DNA of 64,000 nucleotides from Rhodovarius crocodyli (GTDB lineage: Bacteria > Pseudomonadota > Alphaproteobacteria > Acetobacterales > Acetobacteraceae): assembly GCA_945901085.1 (NCBI GenBank), contig CAMDJV010000011.1, positions 37,464 to 101,463 of the forward strand, read 5' to 3'. The first letter of the stretch is position 1. Every line of letters starts with the position of its first letter. The position numbers and the translations under genes are program-made. Positions 50,515 through 58,317 of the stretch are shown piece by piece. The notes under the pieces are model-generated. The model worked only from the letters and a program-made list of their open reading frames with translations. It ran no database searches and was not told the origin of the DNA.

Positions 50515-51329
50515 AGCGGCTGCTCGGGCGTATTGGCTTTGGCCTATCGGTGCTGGTGCTGATTTCGCCGGCCATCATGGTGTTTTTGTGGATGTTGTCG
50601 CTGTCGATGAAGACGGAGTTGGACAATACCGCCTTCCCGCCGGTGTTCATCCCCAACCCGGTGACCTGGGATAATTATGCCGAGGTCTTCGCCCGCAATG
50701 ATTTTCTGCTCTATGCCTGGAACAGCGTGGTGGTGAGTTTTTCAGCCACCGGCATCGCCCTGCTGCTGGGGGTGCCGGCGGGGTATGGCATCGCCAAGAT
50801 GCGGGCGATCCGGCTGGCGGGGCTTATTCTCATTGCCCGGATCACGCCGGGGCTCTCCTATCTTATCCCGCTGTTTTTGCTGTTTCAGTGGCTGGGGCTG
50901 ACCGGCACGCTGTGGCCCATCATCATCACCCATCTCGTCATCACCCTGCCGATTGTGGTGTGGGTGATGATCTCTTTCTTTGAGGGGTTGCCGGCGGAGT
51001 TGGAGGAGGCAGCGCTGGTGGATGGTGCCACCATCTGGCAGGCGTTTCGCCATGTGGCCATGCCGCTGGCCCGGCCCGGCATCACGGTGGCCTGCATCCT
51101 CTCCTTCATCTTTTCGTGGAACAATTTCATCTTCGCCGTGGTGCTGGCGGGGCGTGAGACCCGCACCCTGCCGGTCGCGGTGAATAATATGCTGACCTTT
51201 GAGCAGATCTCCTGGGGGCCGCTCTCCGCCGCCGCCTTGCTGGTGACGGCGCCGGTGCTGATTCTCACCTTATTGGCGCAAAAACAGATTGTCGCCGGGC
51301 TGACCGCGGGCGGGGTAAAAGGCGCTTGA
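50511..51329 (+). CDS. CUT1-type ABC importer permease (UgpE/MalG-like)
   Basis: 272 aa from the ATG at 50511, overlapping the upstream stop. Six membrane helices; 'GVPAGYGIAKMRAIRLAGLI' and the EAA loop 'LPAELEEAALVDGATIWQAF' are visible. 'SWNNFIFAVVLAGRETRTLP' is the typical MalG-like segment. No ATPase gene (UgpC/MsmX type) follows; gyrA is next, so the importer must borrow an ATPase from elsewhere. Confidence 0.87.
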   Translation: MKRLLGRIGFGLSVLVLISPAIMVFLWMLSLSMKTELDNTAFPPVFIPNPVTWDNYAEVFARNDFLLYAWNSVVVSFSATGIALLLGVPAGYGIAKMRAIRLAGLILIARITPGLSYLIPLFLLFQWLGLTGTLWPIIITHLVITLPIVVWVMISFFEGLPAELEEAALVDGATIWQAFRHVAMPLARPGITVACILSFIFSWNNFIFAVVLAGRETRTLPVAVNNMLTFEQISWGPLSAAALLVTAPVLILTLLAQKQIVAGLTAGGVKGA

Positions 51330-51356
51330 TATATCAAAGCGTTACTACCCGCATTG

Positions 51357-51405
51357 GCGGGAAGGATGAGAATCTCTATACCTCTTCGATGCCTATCCTT
51401 CCCGC
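51357..51405. terminator. Perfect 11-bp inverted repeat before gyrA
   Basis: GCGGGAAGGAT (51357-51367) and ATCCTTCCCGC (51395-51405) form a perfect stem with a 27-nt loop, 26 bp upstream of the gyrA ATG. Its position after the permease stop suggests a terminator or processing hairpin. Since no T-run follows, a supercoiling-sensitive or leader-control element for gyrA is also possible. Confidence 0.55.
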
Positions 51406-51431
51406 GATCCTGACCAGCCTGTGACCCAGCC

Positions 51432-54164
51432 ATGAGCGATAAGCCGGAAGCCCCTGCGGGCGAGCCGCCGCGCGACGATATCGCGCCCATCGGCATTGAG
51501 CGCGAGATGCGCAAGAGCTTCCTCGATTACGCCATGAGCGTGATCGTGGCGCGCGCTTTGCCTGATATTCGTGATGGTTTGAAACCCGTCCATCGCCGCA
51601 TTCTCTATGCCATGCAGGAATCGGGCTTCACCCCCGATAAGCCGCATCGCAAATCGGCCCGCGTGGCGGGTGACGTGATGGGTAAATACCACCCGCATGG
51701 CGATGCCTCGATTTATGACGCCATGGTGCGCATGGCGCAGCCTTTTGCCATGCGCGTGCCGCTGATCGATGGCCAGGGCAATTTCGGCTCGATGGATGGC
51801 GATGCCCCGGCGGCGATGCGTTACACCGAGGCGCGGCTGGCCCGCTCGGCCATGGCGCTGCTGGAGGGGATTGACGAGGACACGGTCGATTTCATCCCGA
51901 CCTATGATGAAAGCGGCATGGAGCCGCGGGTGCTGCCCGCCGCCTATCCCAATCTGCTGGTCAATGGCGCCAATGGCATTGCCGTGGGCATGGCGACCAA
52001 TATCCCGACCCACAACCCCACCGAAGTGATCGACGCCACCCTCAAGCTGATCGAGGAGCCCGCTACCACGCTCGATGAGTTGATGCAGATCATCCCGGGG
52101 CCCGATTTCCCCACCGGGGGCATTATCCTCGGCCGCTCGGGCATTCGCTCGGCCTTTGAGACCGGCCGAGGCTCGGTGCCGCTGCGCGCCAAATGCGTCA
52201 TTGAAGAGATGAAGGGCGGCCGCCAGGCCATCATCATCACCGAAATGGCCTATCAGGTGAATAAATCCACCTTGCAGGAGAAGATCGCCGAGCTGGTGCG
52301 GGCCAAGGCGATCGAGGGCATTTCCGACCTGCGCGACGAAAGCGACCGCGACGGCGTGCGGGTGGTGATCGAGCTCAAGCGCGATGCCACGGCCGAGGTG
52401 GTGCTGAACCAGCTCTATCGGATGACCCAGTTGCAGATCAGCTTCTCGGTCAATTTCCTGGCGCTGAATGATGGCAAGCCCGAGCAGATGGGGCTGATCC
52501 AGGCGCTGAAGGCCTTCCTCACCTTCCGCGAGGAGGTGATTTCCCGCCGCAGCCGGTTCCGGCTGGCCAAGGCGCGCGAGCGCGGCCATCAATTGATCGG
52601 CCTGGCGATTGCGGTGGCCAATATCGATGAGGTGATCCGCACCATCCGCCAATCGGCCGATACCGCCACCGCCCGCGCCGCCCTGATGGCGCGCAATTGG
52701 CCGGCCGGCGATGTGGGCGTGCTGCTCGACCTGATCCAGGATGAGCGCAACGAGATCACCGCCGAGGGCACCGTGCGCCTCACCGAGGAGCAGGCGCGCG
52801 GCATTCTGGAATTGCGTCTGCAACGGCTGACCGGGCTGGAGCGGGACAAGATCACCGCCGAGTTGGATGAGGTGGGCGGCCGGATACGCGACCTGTTGGA
52901 CATTCTGTCCAGCCGGCCGCGCCGGATGGAGGTCATCCAGAATGAGTTGCTGGCGGTGCGCGCGCAGATTGCCTCGCCGCGCCTCACCCGCATTGATGAT
53001 GCGGCCGCTGACCTGGATGATGAGAGCCTGATCGAGCCGGGGACGATGGTGGTGACCATCACCCGTGATGGCTATGTGAAGCGCACCTCGCTGGATATTT
53101 TCGACCCGCAGAATCGTGGCGGGCGCGGCCGCAGCGCCGCCACCACGCGCGAAGATGATGTGGTGATGCGCAGCTTCGTCGCCCACACCCATCAATGGGT
53201 GCTGTTCTTCACCAGCCGCGGCATGGCCTTCCGCAGCAAGATCTGGCAACTGCCCGAGGGCGGCACGCATGGCAAGGGGCGCTCGCTGCGGCAATTGCTG
53301 GCCTTGCAGGAGGGTGAGAGCGTCACCACCGTGCTGCCGCTGCCGCAGGATGAATCGCTGTGGGAAAACCTGCACCTCGTCTTCGCCACCGCCCAGGGCA
53401 ATGTCCGGCGCAACAAGCTGTCGGATTTCCGCAATATGCGCGCGGCCGGCCTCATCGCCATGAAGCTGGAGGAGGGTGACACCCTGGTGGGGGTGGCCAC
53501 CTGCCGCGAGGGTGATGACGTCTTCCTCGCCACCCGGGCGGGCAAATGCATCCGCTTTGTGGCCGAGGCCGAGACGCTGCGCGTCTTCGCCGGGCGCGAC
53601 AGTTCGGGCGTGCGCGGCATCAAGCTGCTGGGCGATGACCAGGTGATCTCGCTGGTGGTGCTCAACCATATTAATGCCAGCGTGGATGAGCGCGCGGCCT
53701 ATCTGAAATACGCCGCCGCCCGGCGCCGGGCGGGCGATGAGACCGAGGCAGCCGCCGAGGAGAGCGCCGAGGAGGGGGTGGTTGATATCACCCTCACCCC
53801 CGAGCGGATTTCAGAACTGGAGGCGGCAGAGCGCTTCATCCTGACCATCACCGATGGTGGCTTTGGCAAGCGCAGCTCGGCCTATCATTATCGGGTGACC
53901 GGCCGCGGCGGGCAGGGCATCACCAATATCGGCTTCTCGGCGCGCACCGGGCGCAGCGTGGTGGCCAGCTTCATTGTCGGCACGGGCGATGATGTGATGC
54001 TGGTGACCGATGGCGGTAGGCTGATCCGCCTGCCTGCCGGCCAGGTGAACACCACCGGCCGTCAGGGCATGGGGGTGAAGATGATGGGCCTGAGAGAGAA
54101 CGAGTACATCACCAGCTGTTTCCCGGTGCTTGATGATGGTGAAGATGAGGTGAGCGATGCCTGA
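51432..54164 (+). CDS. gyrA: DNA gyrase subunit A
   Basis: 910 aa. Breakage-reunion domain with the catalytic tyrosine Y131 ('[10 protein letters not shown]') and the winged-helix '[11 protein letters not shown]' (51-61). The quinolone-determining region reads '[17 protein letters not shown]' with Ala92 at the position of E. coli Ser83 and Asp96 at that of Asp87. The GyrA box is 'QNRGGRG' (about 561), opening the C-terminal beta-pinwheel that wraps DNA. An acidic insert (about 755-780) lies within the pinwheel. Its end overlaps coaD by 8 bp. Confidence 0.96.
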   Translation: MSDKPEAPAGEPPRDDIAPIGIEREMRKSFLDYAMSVIVARALPDIRDGLKPVHRRILYAMQESGFTPDKPHRKSARVAGDVMGKYHPHGDASIYDAMVRMAQPFAMRVPLIDGQGNFGSMDGDAPAAMRYTEARLARSAMALLEGIDEDTVDFIPTYDESGMEPRVLPAAYPNLLVNGANGIAVGMATNIPTHNPTEVIDATLKLIEEPATTLDELMQIIPGPDFPTGGIILGRSGIRSAFETGRGSVPLRAKCVIEEMKGGRQAIIITEMAYQVNKSTLQEKIAELVRAKAIEGISDLRDESDRDGVRVVIELKRDATAEVVLNQLYRMTQLQISFSVNFLALNDGKPEQMGLIQALKAFLTFREEVISRRSRFRLAKARERGHQLIGLAIAVANIDEVIRTIRQSADTATARAALMARNWPAGDVGVLLDLIQDERNEITAEGTVRLTEEQARGILELRLQRLTGLERDKITAELDEVGGRIRDLLDILSSRPRRMEVIQNELLAVRAQIASPRLTRIDDAAADLDDESLIEPGTMVVTITRDGYVKRTSLDIFDPQNRGGRGRSAATTREDDVVMRSFVAHTHQWVLFFTSRGMAFRSKIWQLPEGGTHGKGRSLRQLLALQEGESVTTVLPLPQDESLWENLHLVFATAQGNVRRNKLSDFRNMRAAGLIAMKLEEGDTLVGVATCREGDDVFLATRAGKCIRFVAEAETLRVFAGRDSSGVRGIKLLGDDQVISLVVLNHINASVDERAAYLKYAAARRRAGDETEAAAEESAEEGVVDITLTPERISELEAAERFILTITDGGFGKRSSAYHYRVTGRGGQGITNIGFSARTGRSVVASFIVGTGDDVMLVTDGGRLIRLPAGQVNTTGRQGMGVKMMGLRENEYITSCFPVLDDGEDEVSDA

Positions 54165-54657
54165 GCGTATAGGCCTGTACCCAGGCACTTTTGACCCTGT
54201 CACCAATGGCCATATCGATGTGATCGGCCGCGCGGCGCGGCTGCTGGACAGGCTGGTGGTGGGGGTTGCGATCAATACCGGCAAGGGCCCGATCTTCCCC
54301 CTCGAGGAGCGGGTGGAGCTGGTGCAGGCCGAAACCGCGCCGATTGCCACCCGCTATGGCATGATCATCGAGGTGAGACCCTTCACCGGCCTGCTGATCG
54401 CCTTTGCTAAGGAGGTGAGGGCGGGGATGATCGTGCGCGGGCTGCGTGCGGTGTCGGATTTCGATTATGAGTTCCAGATGGCTGGGATGAATCATCGGCT
54501 CGACAGCAGCATCGAGACGGTGTTTCTCATGGCCAGCGAGACCAATCAGTTCATCTCCTCACGCTTCGTGAAGGAGGTGGCGCAGATGGGCGGTGACATC
54601 ACCAGCTTCGTGCCCAAACTCACCTTCGAACGCACCATGGCGCGCATTCGCGGCTAG
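54157..54657 (+). CDS. coaD: Phosphopantetheine adenylyltransferase
   Basis: 166 aa, the normal length. Transfers AMP to 4'-phosphopantetheine in coenzyme A synthesis. '[18 protein letters not shown]' (6-23) with the TxGH-equivalent nucleotide motif, '[19 protein letters not shown]' and the '[17 protein letters not shown]' motif (about 136-152) are all diagnostic. The ATG lies inside the end of gyrA. The cyclophilin gene starts 12 bp after its stop. Confidence 0.95.
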   Translation: MPERIGLYPGTFDPVTNGHIDVIGRAARLLDRLVVGVAINTGKGPIFPLEERVELVQAETAPIATRYGMIIEVRPFTGLLIAFAKEVRAGMIVRGLRAVSDFDYEFQMAGMNHRLDSSIETVFLMASETNQFISSRFVKEVAQMGGDITSFVPKLTFERTMARIRG

Positions 54658-54669
54658 GGAGAGACCATT

Positions 54670-55236
54670 ATGCTTCGCCGAACCATCCTCACCACGGCGC
54701 TTGCCGCGCCTATTATCGCCCCCTTGGGCGCCGCCCGGGCGCAGCGGGCGCTGGACCCGCAGAACACCCTGCTGATGCAGTTGAAGGACGGGCTGGTGAC
54801 CATCCAGCTCCGCCCCGACCTGGCACCGCAGCATGTTGAGCGGATCAAGGTGCTGACGCGCCGCGGCTTCTACAACAATATCGTCTTCCACCGGGTGATC
54901 GAGGGCTTCATGGCCCAGGGCGGTGACCCGACGGGCACCGGCATGGGTGGCTCGGACCTGCCGAACCTGCCGGCCGAATTCAGCCCGCCCAGCGTGGCGC
55001 GCTTCCTGCGTGGCACCTGCGGCATGGCGCGCAGCCAATCGCCCGGCAGCGCCAATAGCCAGTTCTTCATCATGTTCGCGCCCAGTTCCTCGCTCGATGG
55101 CCAATACACCATCTGGGGCCAGGTGGTTGCGGGCATGGAGGCCGTTGAGCGCATCAAGCGCGGTGACGCCGGCCGCAACGGTGTGGTGGTGGGGCCGGAT
55201 CGCATCCAGTCCATGCGCATCGCCGCCGATAGCTGA
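54670..55236 (+). CDS. Exported cyclophilin-type peptidylprolyl isomerase
   Basis: 188 aa. The signal peptide (MLRRTILTTALAAPIIAPLG, then ARA) marks it as periplasmic, SD GGGAGAGAC. Cyclophilin core: 'FYNNIVFHRVIEGFMAQGGD' with the catalytic Arg of 'FHRVI', 'GTCGMARSQSPGSANSQFFI' and 'YTIWGQVVAGMEAVERI'. Catalyses proline cis-trans isomerisation. It is a close paralogue of the next gene, with the same core and a different N-terminus. Confidence 0.92.
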   Translation: MLRRTILTTALAAPIIAPLGAARAQRALDPQNTLLMQLKDGLVTIQLRPDLAPQHVERIKVLTRRGFYNNIVFHRVIEGFMAQGGDPTGTGMGGSDLPNLPAEFSPPSVARFLRGTCGMARSQSPGSANSQFFIMFAPSSSLDGQYTIWGQVVAGMEAVERIKRGDAGRNGVVVGPDRIQSMRIAADS

Positions 55237-55266
55237 CATTTTTTTCTCACCAGATTGGATATTGCA

Positions 55267-55803
55267 ATGACCGAAGAGACCCAAACCCCGGCGGCCGAGA
55301 CCGATGCCGAGAACACCCTGCTGATGGAATTGAAGGATGGCACCGTGACCATCCAGCTGCGGCCCGATATCGCGCCACTGCATGTCGAGCGGATCAAGAC
55401 CCTGACGCGGCAGGGTTTCTATAACGGCATCGTCTTCCATCGGGTGATCGAGGGCTTCATGGCCCAGGGTGGCGACCCGACGGGCACCGGCACCGGCGGC
55501 AGCGAGCTGGGCAATGTGCCGGCTGAATTCACCAATAAGGCCAAGTTCCTGCGCGGCACCTGCGGCATGGCCCGCGCCCAGAGCCCGGACAGCGCCAATA
55601 GCCAGTTCTTCATCATGTTCCAGCCCGGCTCCTTCCTGGATGGCCAATACACCATCTGGGGCCAGGTGACCGCGGGCATGGACGTGGTGGACAAGATCAA
55701 GCGCGGTGCCGGCCAGTCCGGCCAGGTGCAGAATCCGGACCGCATCATCGGCATGCGCATCGCCGCCGACGCGGCACCAGCAGCGGATAGCGCGGCTTCC
55801 TGA
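55267..55803 (+). CDS. Cytoplasmic cyclophilin-type peptidylprolyl isomerase
   Basis: 178 aa from the ATG at 55267. No signal peptide, hence cytosolic. Core 'FYNGIVFHRVIEGFMAQGGD', 'RGTCGMARAQSPDSANSQFF' and 'YTIWGQVTAGMDVVDKIKRG'. Both start blocks contain 'ENTLLMELKDGTVTIQLRPD' versus 'QNTLLMQLKDGLVTIQLRPD' in the exported paralogue, so the pair is a tandem duplication serving two compartments. 30 bp after the first gene; an Ala-rich tail ends the protein. Confidence 0.93.
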   Translation: MTEETQTPAAETDAENTLLMELKDGTVTIQLRPDIAPLHVERIKTLTRQGFYNGIVFHRVIEGFMAQGGDPTGTGTGGSELGNVPAEFTNKAKFLRGTCGMARAQSPDSANSQFFIMFQPGSFLDGQYTIWGQVTAGMDVVDKIKRGAGQSGQVQNPDRIIGMRIAADAAPAADSAAS

Positions 55804-55871
55804 GGCTGGGCTGATTGACGAGACCGCCGTGCGGCTTTAACCGCACGGAAGTCCGCTTCGTGCGGGCGTGT

Positions 55872-55947
55872 GGGCCGGTAGCTCAGTTGGTAGAGCACGG
55901 GACTTTTAATCTCGCGGCCCCGGGTTCGAGTCCCGGCCGGCTCACCA
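55872..55947 (+). tRNA. tRNA-Lys (anticodon UUU)
   Basis: A 76-nt cloverleaf: acceptor GGGCCGG/CCGGCTC, D arm GCTC/GAGC, anticodon arm CGGGA-CTTTTAA-TCTCG with anticodon TTT at 55905-55907, T arm CCGGG-TTCGAGT-CCCGG, discriminator A and an encoded CCA end (55945-55947). Variable-loop size is standard. Confidence 0.95.
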
Positions 55948-56082
55948 TCCTTTCCAATGATTTATTCGACATCCCGTTAAACCTTCATCTCGCCGAACCG
56001 GACATTGACCGGACACATGGGCGGGAAAGCCCCTTACTCATTCTAAATTGAAGCGGCCGGCGCGGCCTCTGTCGGTGCAGGC

Positions 56083-56185
56083 TAGGGCATCATCCGTTCA
56101 AACGGAATCCTTTGGACGGATAAAGATGCTCGATAAACAAAAGCGTAGAGCCTGTGCAGTGAGCCGAGGCGAACGGAACAGACTG
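56083..56185 (+). repeat. MITE-like repeat copy with a broken right end
   Basis: The left end TAGGGCATCATCCGTTC and hairpin 1 (ATCCGTTCAAACG...CCTTTGGACGGAT) are present and the body matches up to GAACGGAACAG (56181). The expected GCTCTA end is replaced by ACTGCTGGAGC, leading into an IS630-like transposase frame. Confidence 0.8.
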
Positions 56186-56274
56186 CTGGAGCGGCGTCCC
56201 TGCTGACAGAATCGCGGGTGATTCCCGAAACGGCTGGTCTCTGATTCAAGCTATCTGCCGGGCGGGGACCGGCA

Positions 56275-56622
56275 GTGATGTCGAAAGCGCGTTCGTTGGA
56301 TTTGCGGCAACGCACGCTGGCCGCAGTGCAGGAGGAGGGGCTGAGCGACAGGGAGGCTGCGGCGCGCTTCAAGGTGAGTGCCGCCAGCGTCAGTCGCTGG
56401 CGCGCCCTGGCGGCTGATGGTGCGGTGCCGATGCACGGCCCTCTGGGCGGCGACCGCCGCAGCCATATCGTCGAAGGCCATGCTGATGCAATCCTCACCG
56501 TGTTCCACGCACGGCGCGACATGGCGCTGGCTGAATTGCAGGCCGAACTTGCCGAACCCGGCCTGCGCTTTGGCTACGGCACGCTGCGGCGGTTTGTGAA
56601 TCAGCACCGATCGGGCCCCCAC
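56275..56622 (+). pseudogene. IS630-family transposase, N-terminal fragment
   Basis: 'MSKARSLDLRQRTLAAVQEE' with 'GLSDREAAARFKVSAASVSR' is the helix-turn-helix of IS630-type OrfA, followed by 'DMALAELQAELAEPGLRFGY' and 'GTLRRFVNQH', also typical. After about 56620 similarity ends and no DDE catalytic domain follows, so the element is truncated. It directly follows a MITE-like copy. IS630 relatives insert at TA, the same dinucleotide found at the ends of the MITE-like family. Confidence 0.7.
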
Positions 56623-56891
56623 CTGCGCGCCATATTTCCAATTTCAATCAAAAGATTAGGGGAAATAACGGCCGGGGTCCGGCTACGGTGCCGATTTACC
56701 GGCAGGAAAGCCAGTTATCGATCGGTCCGAATTTCCAGAGCCACTTCTCTTGGCTGCCAAGCGGCTTGAACGCACATCCGCTCAAAAGCGCAGTGGAGCG
56801 GCAACGCCCGCTGGACGATGCCGACCGCCGGCGGCTGGAGGCGCAGCGCGAGAGCCCTCCAGCTCTGAACGCCGGCCGGGCGCGGAAGCGT

Positions 56892-58184
56892 TCAGCGCAG
56901 CTGGAATTCTTCGGCAATGATGCGGGAGTCGGGCAGGCCGAGCGCACGGAACTGCGTGCGCATGTCGCGGATGAAGGCGTTGGTGCCGCAGAGCATCACG
57001 GCGTAATCGCCAAAGGGCGATGCTTCCTCATGCACGGTGGCCGCCGTCAGGCGGCCGCGCGCCTTTGACTCCCACAGCATGTAGTCCACCCAGGAATCGG
57101 CCTTCTGCGACAGGTCGGCTAACTCGTGGTCGTAGGGCGCGTCGCCCTTGTCGCGCACGGAGTAGTACAGCCAGACGCGGCGGAAATCGTTGTTTACCAG
57201 CTCAAAGCGCAGCATGGACAGGAAAGGCGTGATGCCGATGCCTGCACCAATCAGCACCAGCCGCCGCTGGCCGACGAAGGCATGCGGGGTAAAGCCGCCG
57301 AACGGCCCGTAGACATCCACCGCAGTGCCTGGCTGCAGCGCCGGCAGGCGTTTGGTCCAGTCGCCGACCTTGCGGATCGACAGGCGCAGGTCGCGCTCGG
57401 CCGGGCTCGATGAGATCGAGAAAGGGTGTAACTCGTCCGGGACGGCGGCCGAGCCGCGCACCGACACATAGACGAAGGCTCCCGGGTCGAAGCTCATCCG
57501 CCGGTCGCGCGGGCGAAGCTGCAGGTCCACCACATGCTCGCCGCGCGGTTCCACCGCCTCGACCGTGTAGCCGTGCCGCGGGCCCATGCGGCGGAACATC
57601 AGCAGCCGGTAGGCGATGGCCGCCAGCCCGATGCCAACCAGCAGGATCATCCAGAACCGCAGCGGCTCATAGTCGCGCACCGTCGCGGCGACGGTCAGCG
57701 AATGCGCGCAGGCGAGAATCAGCAGCACGCCGAGCGTCCGGTGCAACCATAGCCAGACTTGGTGCGGCAACTTGCGCCACCAGATCGCGAGCGCCAGCGG
57801 CAGCACGAGCCAGCTTGCCACGACGTCGATCCAGAACGGGCTGTTGGGATGGAACGGGTTGTACACCTCGCCCACCGCCGTGCCGATGCGCGGCGGCACC
57901 AGCAGCAGGATGTGCACCAGCATCACGATCAGCGCAGCACCACCCAGTCGGCGATGCAGGCGGATCGCCTTGTCAAGCCCACCAAACAGCGGCTCGAGCG
58001 CGCGCGCCCGCGTCCCGGCGACCAGCGTCAACGCCACCAAGTTCAACAGCCACAGCGCGGTAATCTGCGCCGGCCCGTGCCAGGGCCAGAGTTCAGCGGT
58101 CAGGATCTGCGTGCTCCGCCCGGCGATCCACAGGCCGGTGGTGATCGCGAGTGTCGCGATGGTGATGAAGCCCGCTTGCTGCAT
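56892..58184 (-). CDS. Ferric-reductase-like flavocytochrome (FNR-type oxidoreductase)
   Basis: 430 aa from the ATG at 58184. N-terminal half: about six membrane helices of the ferric reductase-like type with histidine pairs for heme ('LHRRLGGAALIVMLVHILLL', 'WLWLHRTLGVLLILACAHSL'). C-terminal half: an FAD-binding barrel with 'LHPFSISSSP' and 'DVYGPFGGFTPHAF', then the NAD(P) domain 'LIGAGIGITPFLSMLRFEL' and 'VMLCGTNAFIRDM'. It passes electrons from cytosolic NAD(P)H across the membrane to iron, oxygen or another acceptor. Start codon chosen by GGGGA upstream. It stands between an IS remnant and the RTX heme peroxidase; a shared oxidant-related role is speculative. Confidence 0.85.
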   Translation of the reverse strand: MQQAGFITIATLAITTGLWIAGRSTQILTAELWPWHGPAQITALWLLNLVALTLVAGTRARALEPLFGGLDKAIRLHRRLGGAALIVMLVHILLLVPPRIGTAVGEVYNPFHPNSPFWIDVVASWLVLPLALAIWWRKLPHQVWLWLHRTLGVLLILACAHSLTVAATVRDYEPLRFWMILLVGIGLAAIAYRLLMFRRMGPRHGYTVEAVEPRGEHVVDLQLRPRDRRMSFDPGAFVYVSVRGSAAVPDELHPFSISSSPAERDLRLSIRKVGDWTKRLPALQPGTAVDVYGPFGGFTPHAFVGQRRLVLIGAGIGITPFLSMLRFELVNNDFRRVWLYYSVRDKGDAPYDHELADLSQKADSWVDYMLWESKARGRLTAATVHEEASPFGDYAVMLCGTNAFIRDMRTQFRALGLPDSRIIAEEFQLR

Positions 58185-58317
58185 CTGGTGTCCCCGATCG
58201 ATGGTGGCCGCATGCGATTGTCTGGACCGCAATCGCATGGTCTTAGGATTTTGTTCAGAAAATAGCAAGGCTGGTTTGGCCTGCCCCGCTGGATGGCGGG
58301 GCAGGCCTTCAAACCGA

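Noticed and set aside
51393..53669. Minus-strand open frame of about 758 codons antisense to gyrA
   Set aside because: gyrA is unmistakable on the other strand; the antisense product is His/Gln/Arg-rich without any domain.
55872..58184. tRNA-Lys as attachment site of a genomic island
   Set aside because: No integrase and no direct repeat of the tRNA 3' end were found downstream; only a truncated IS and a repeat copy follow.
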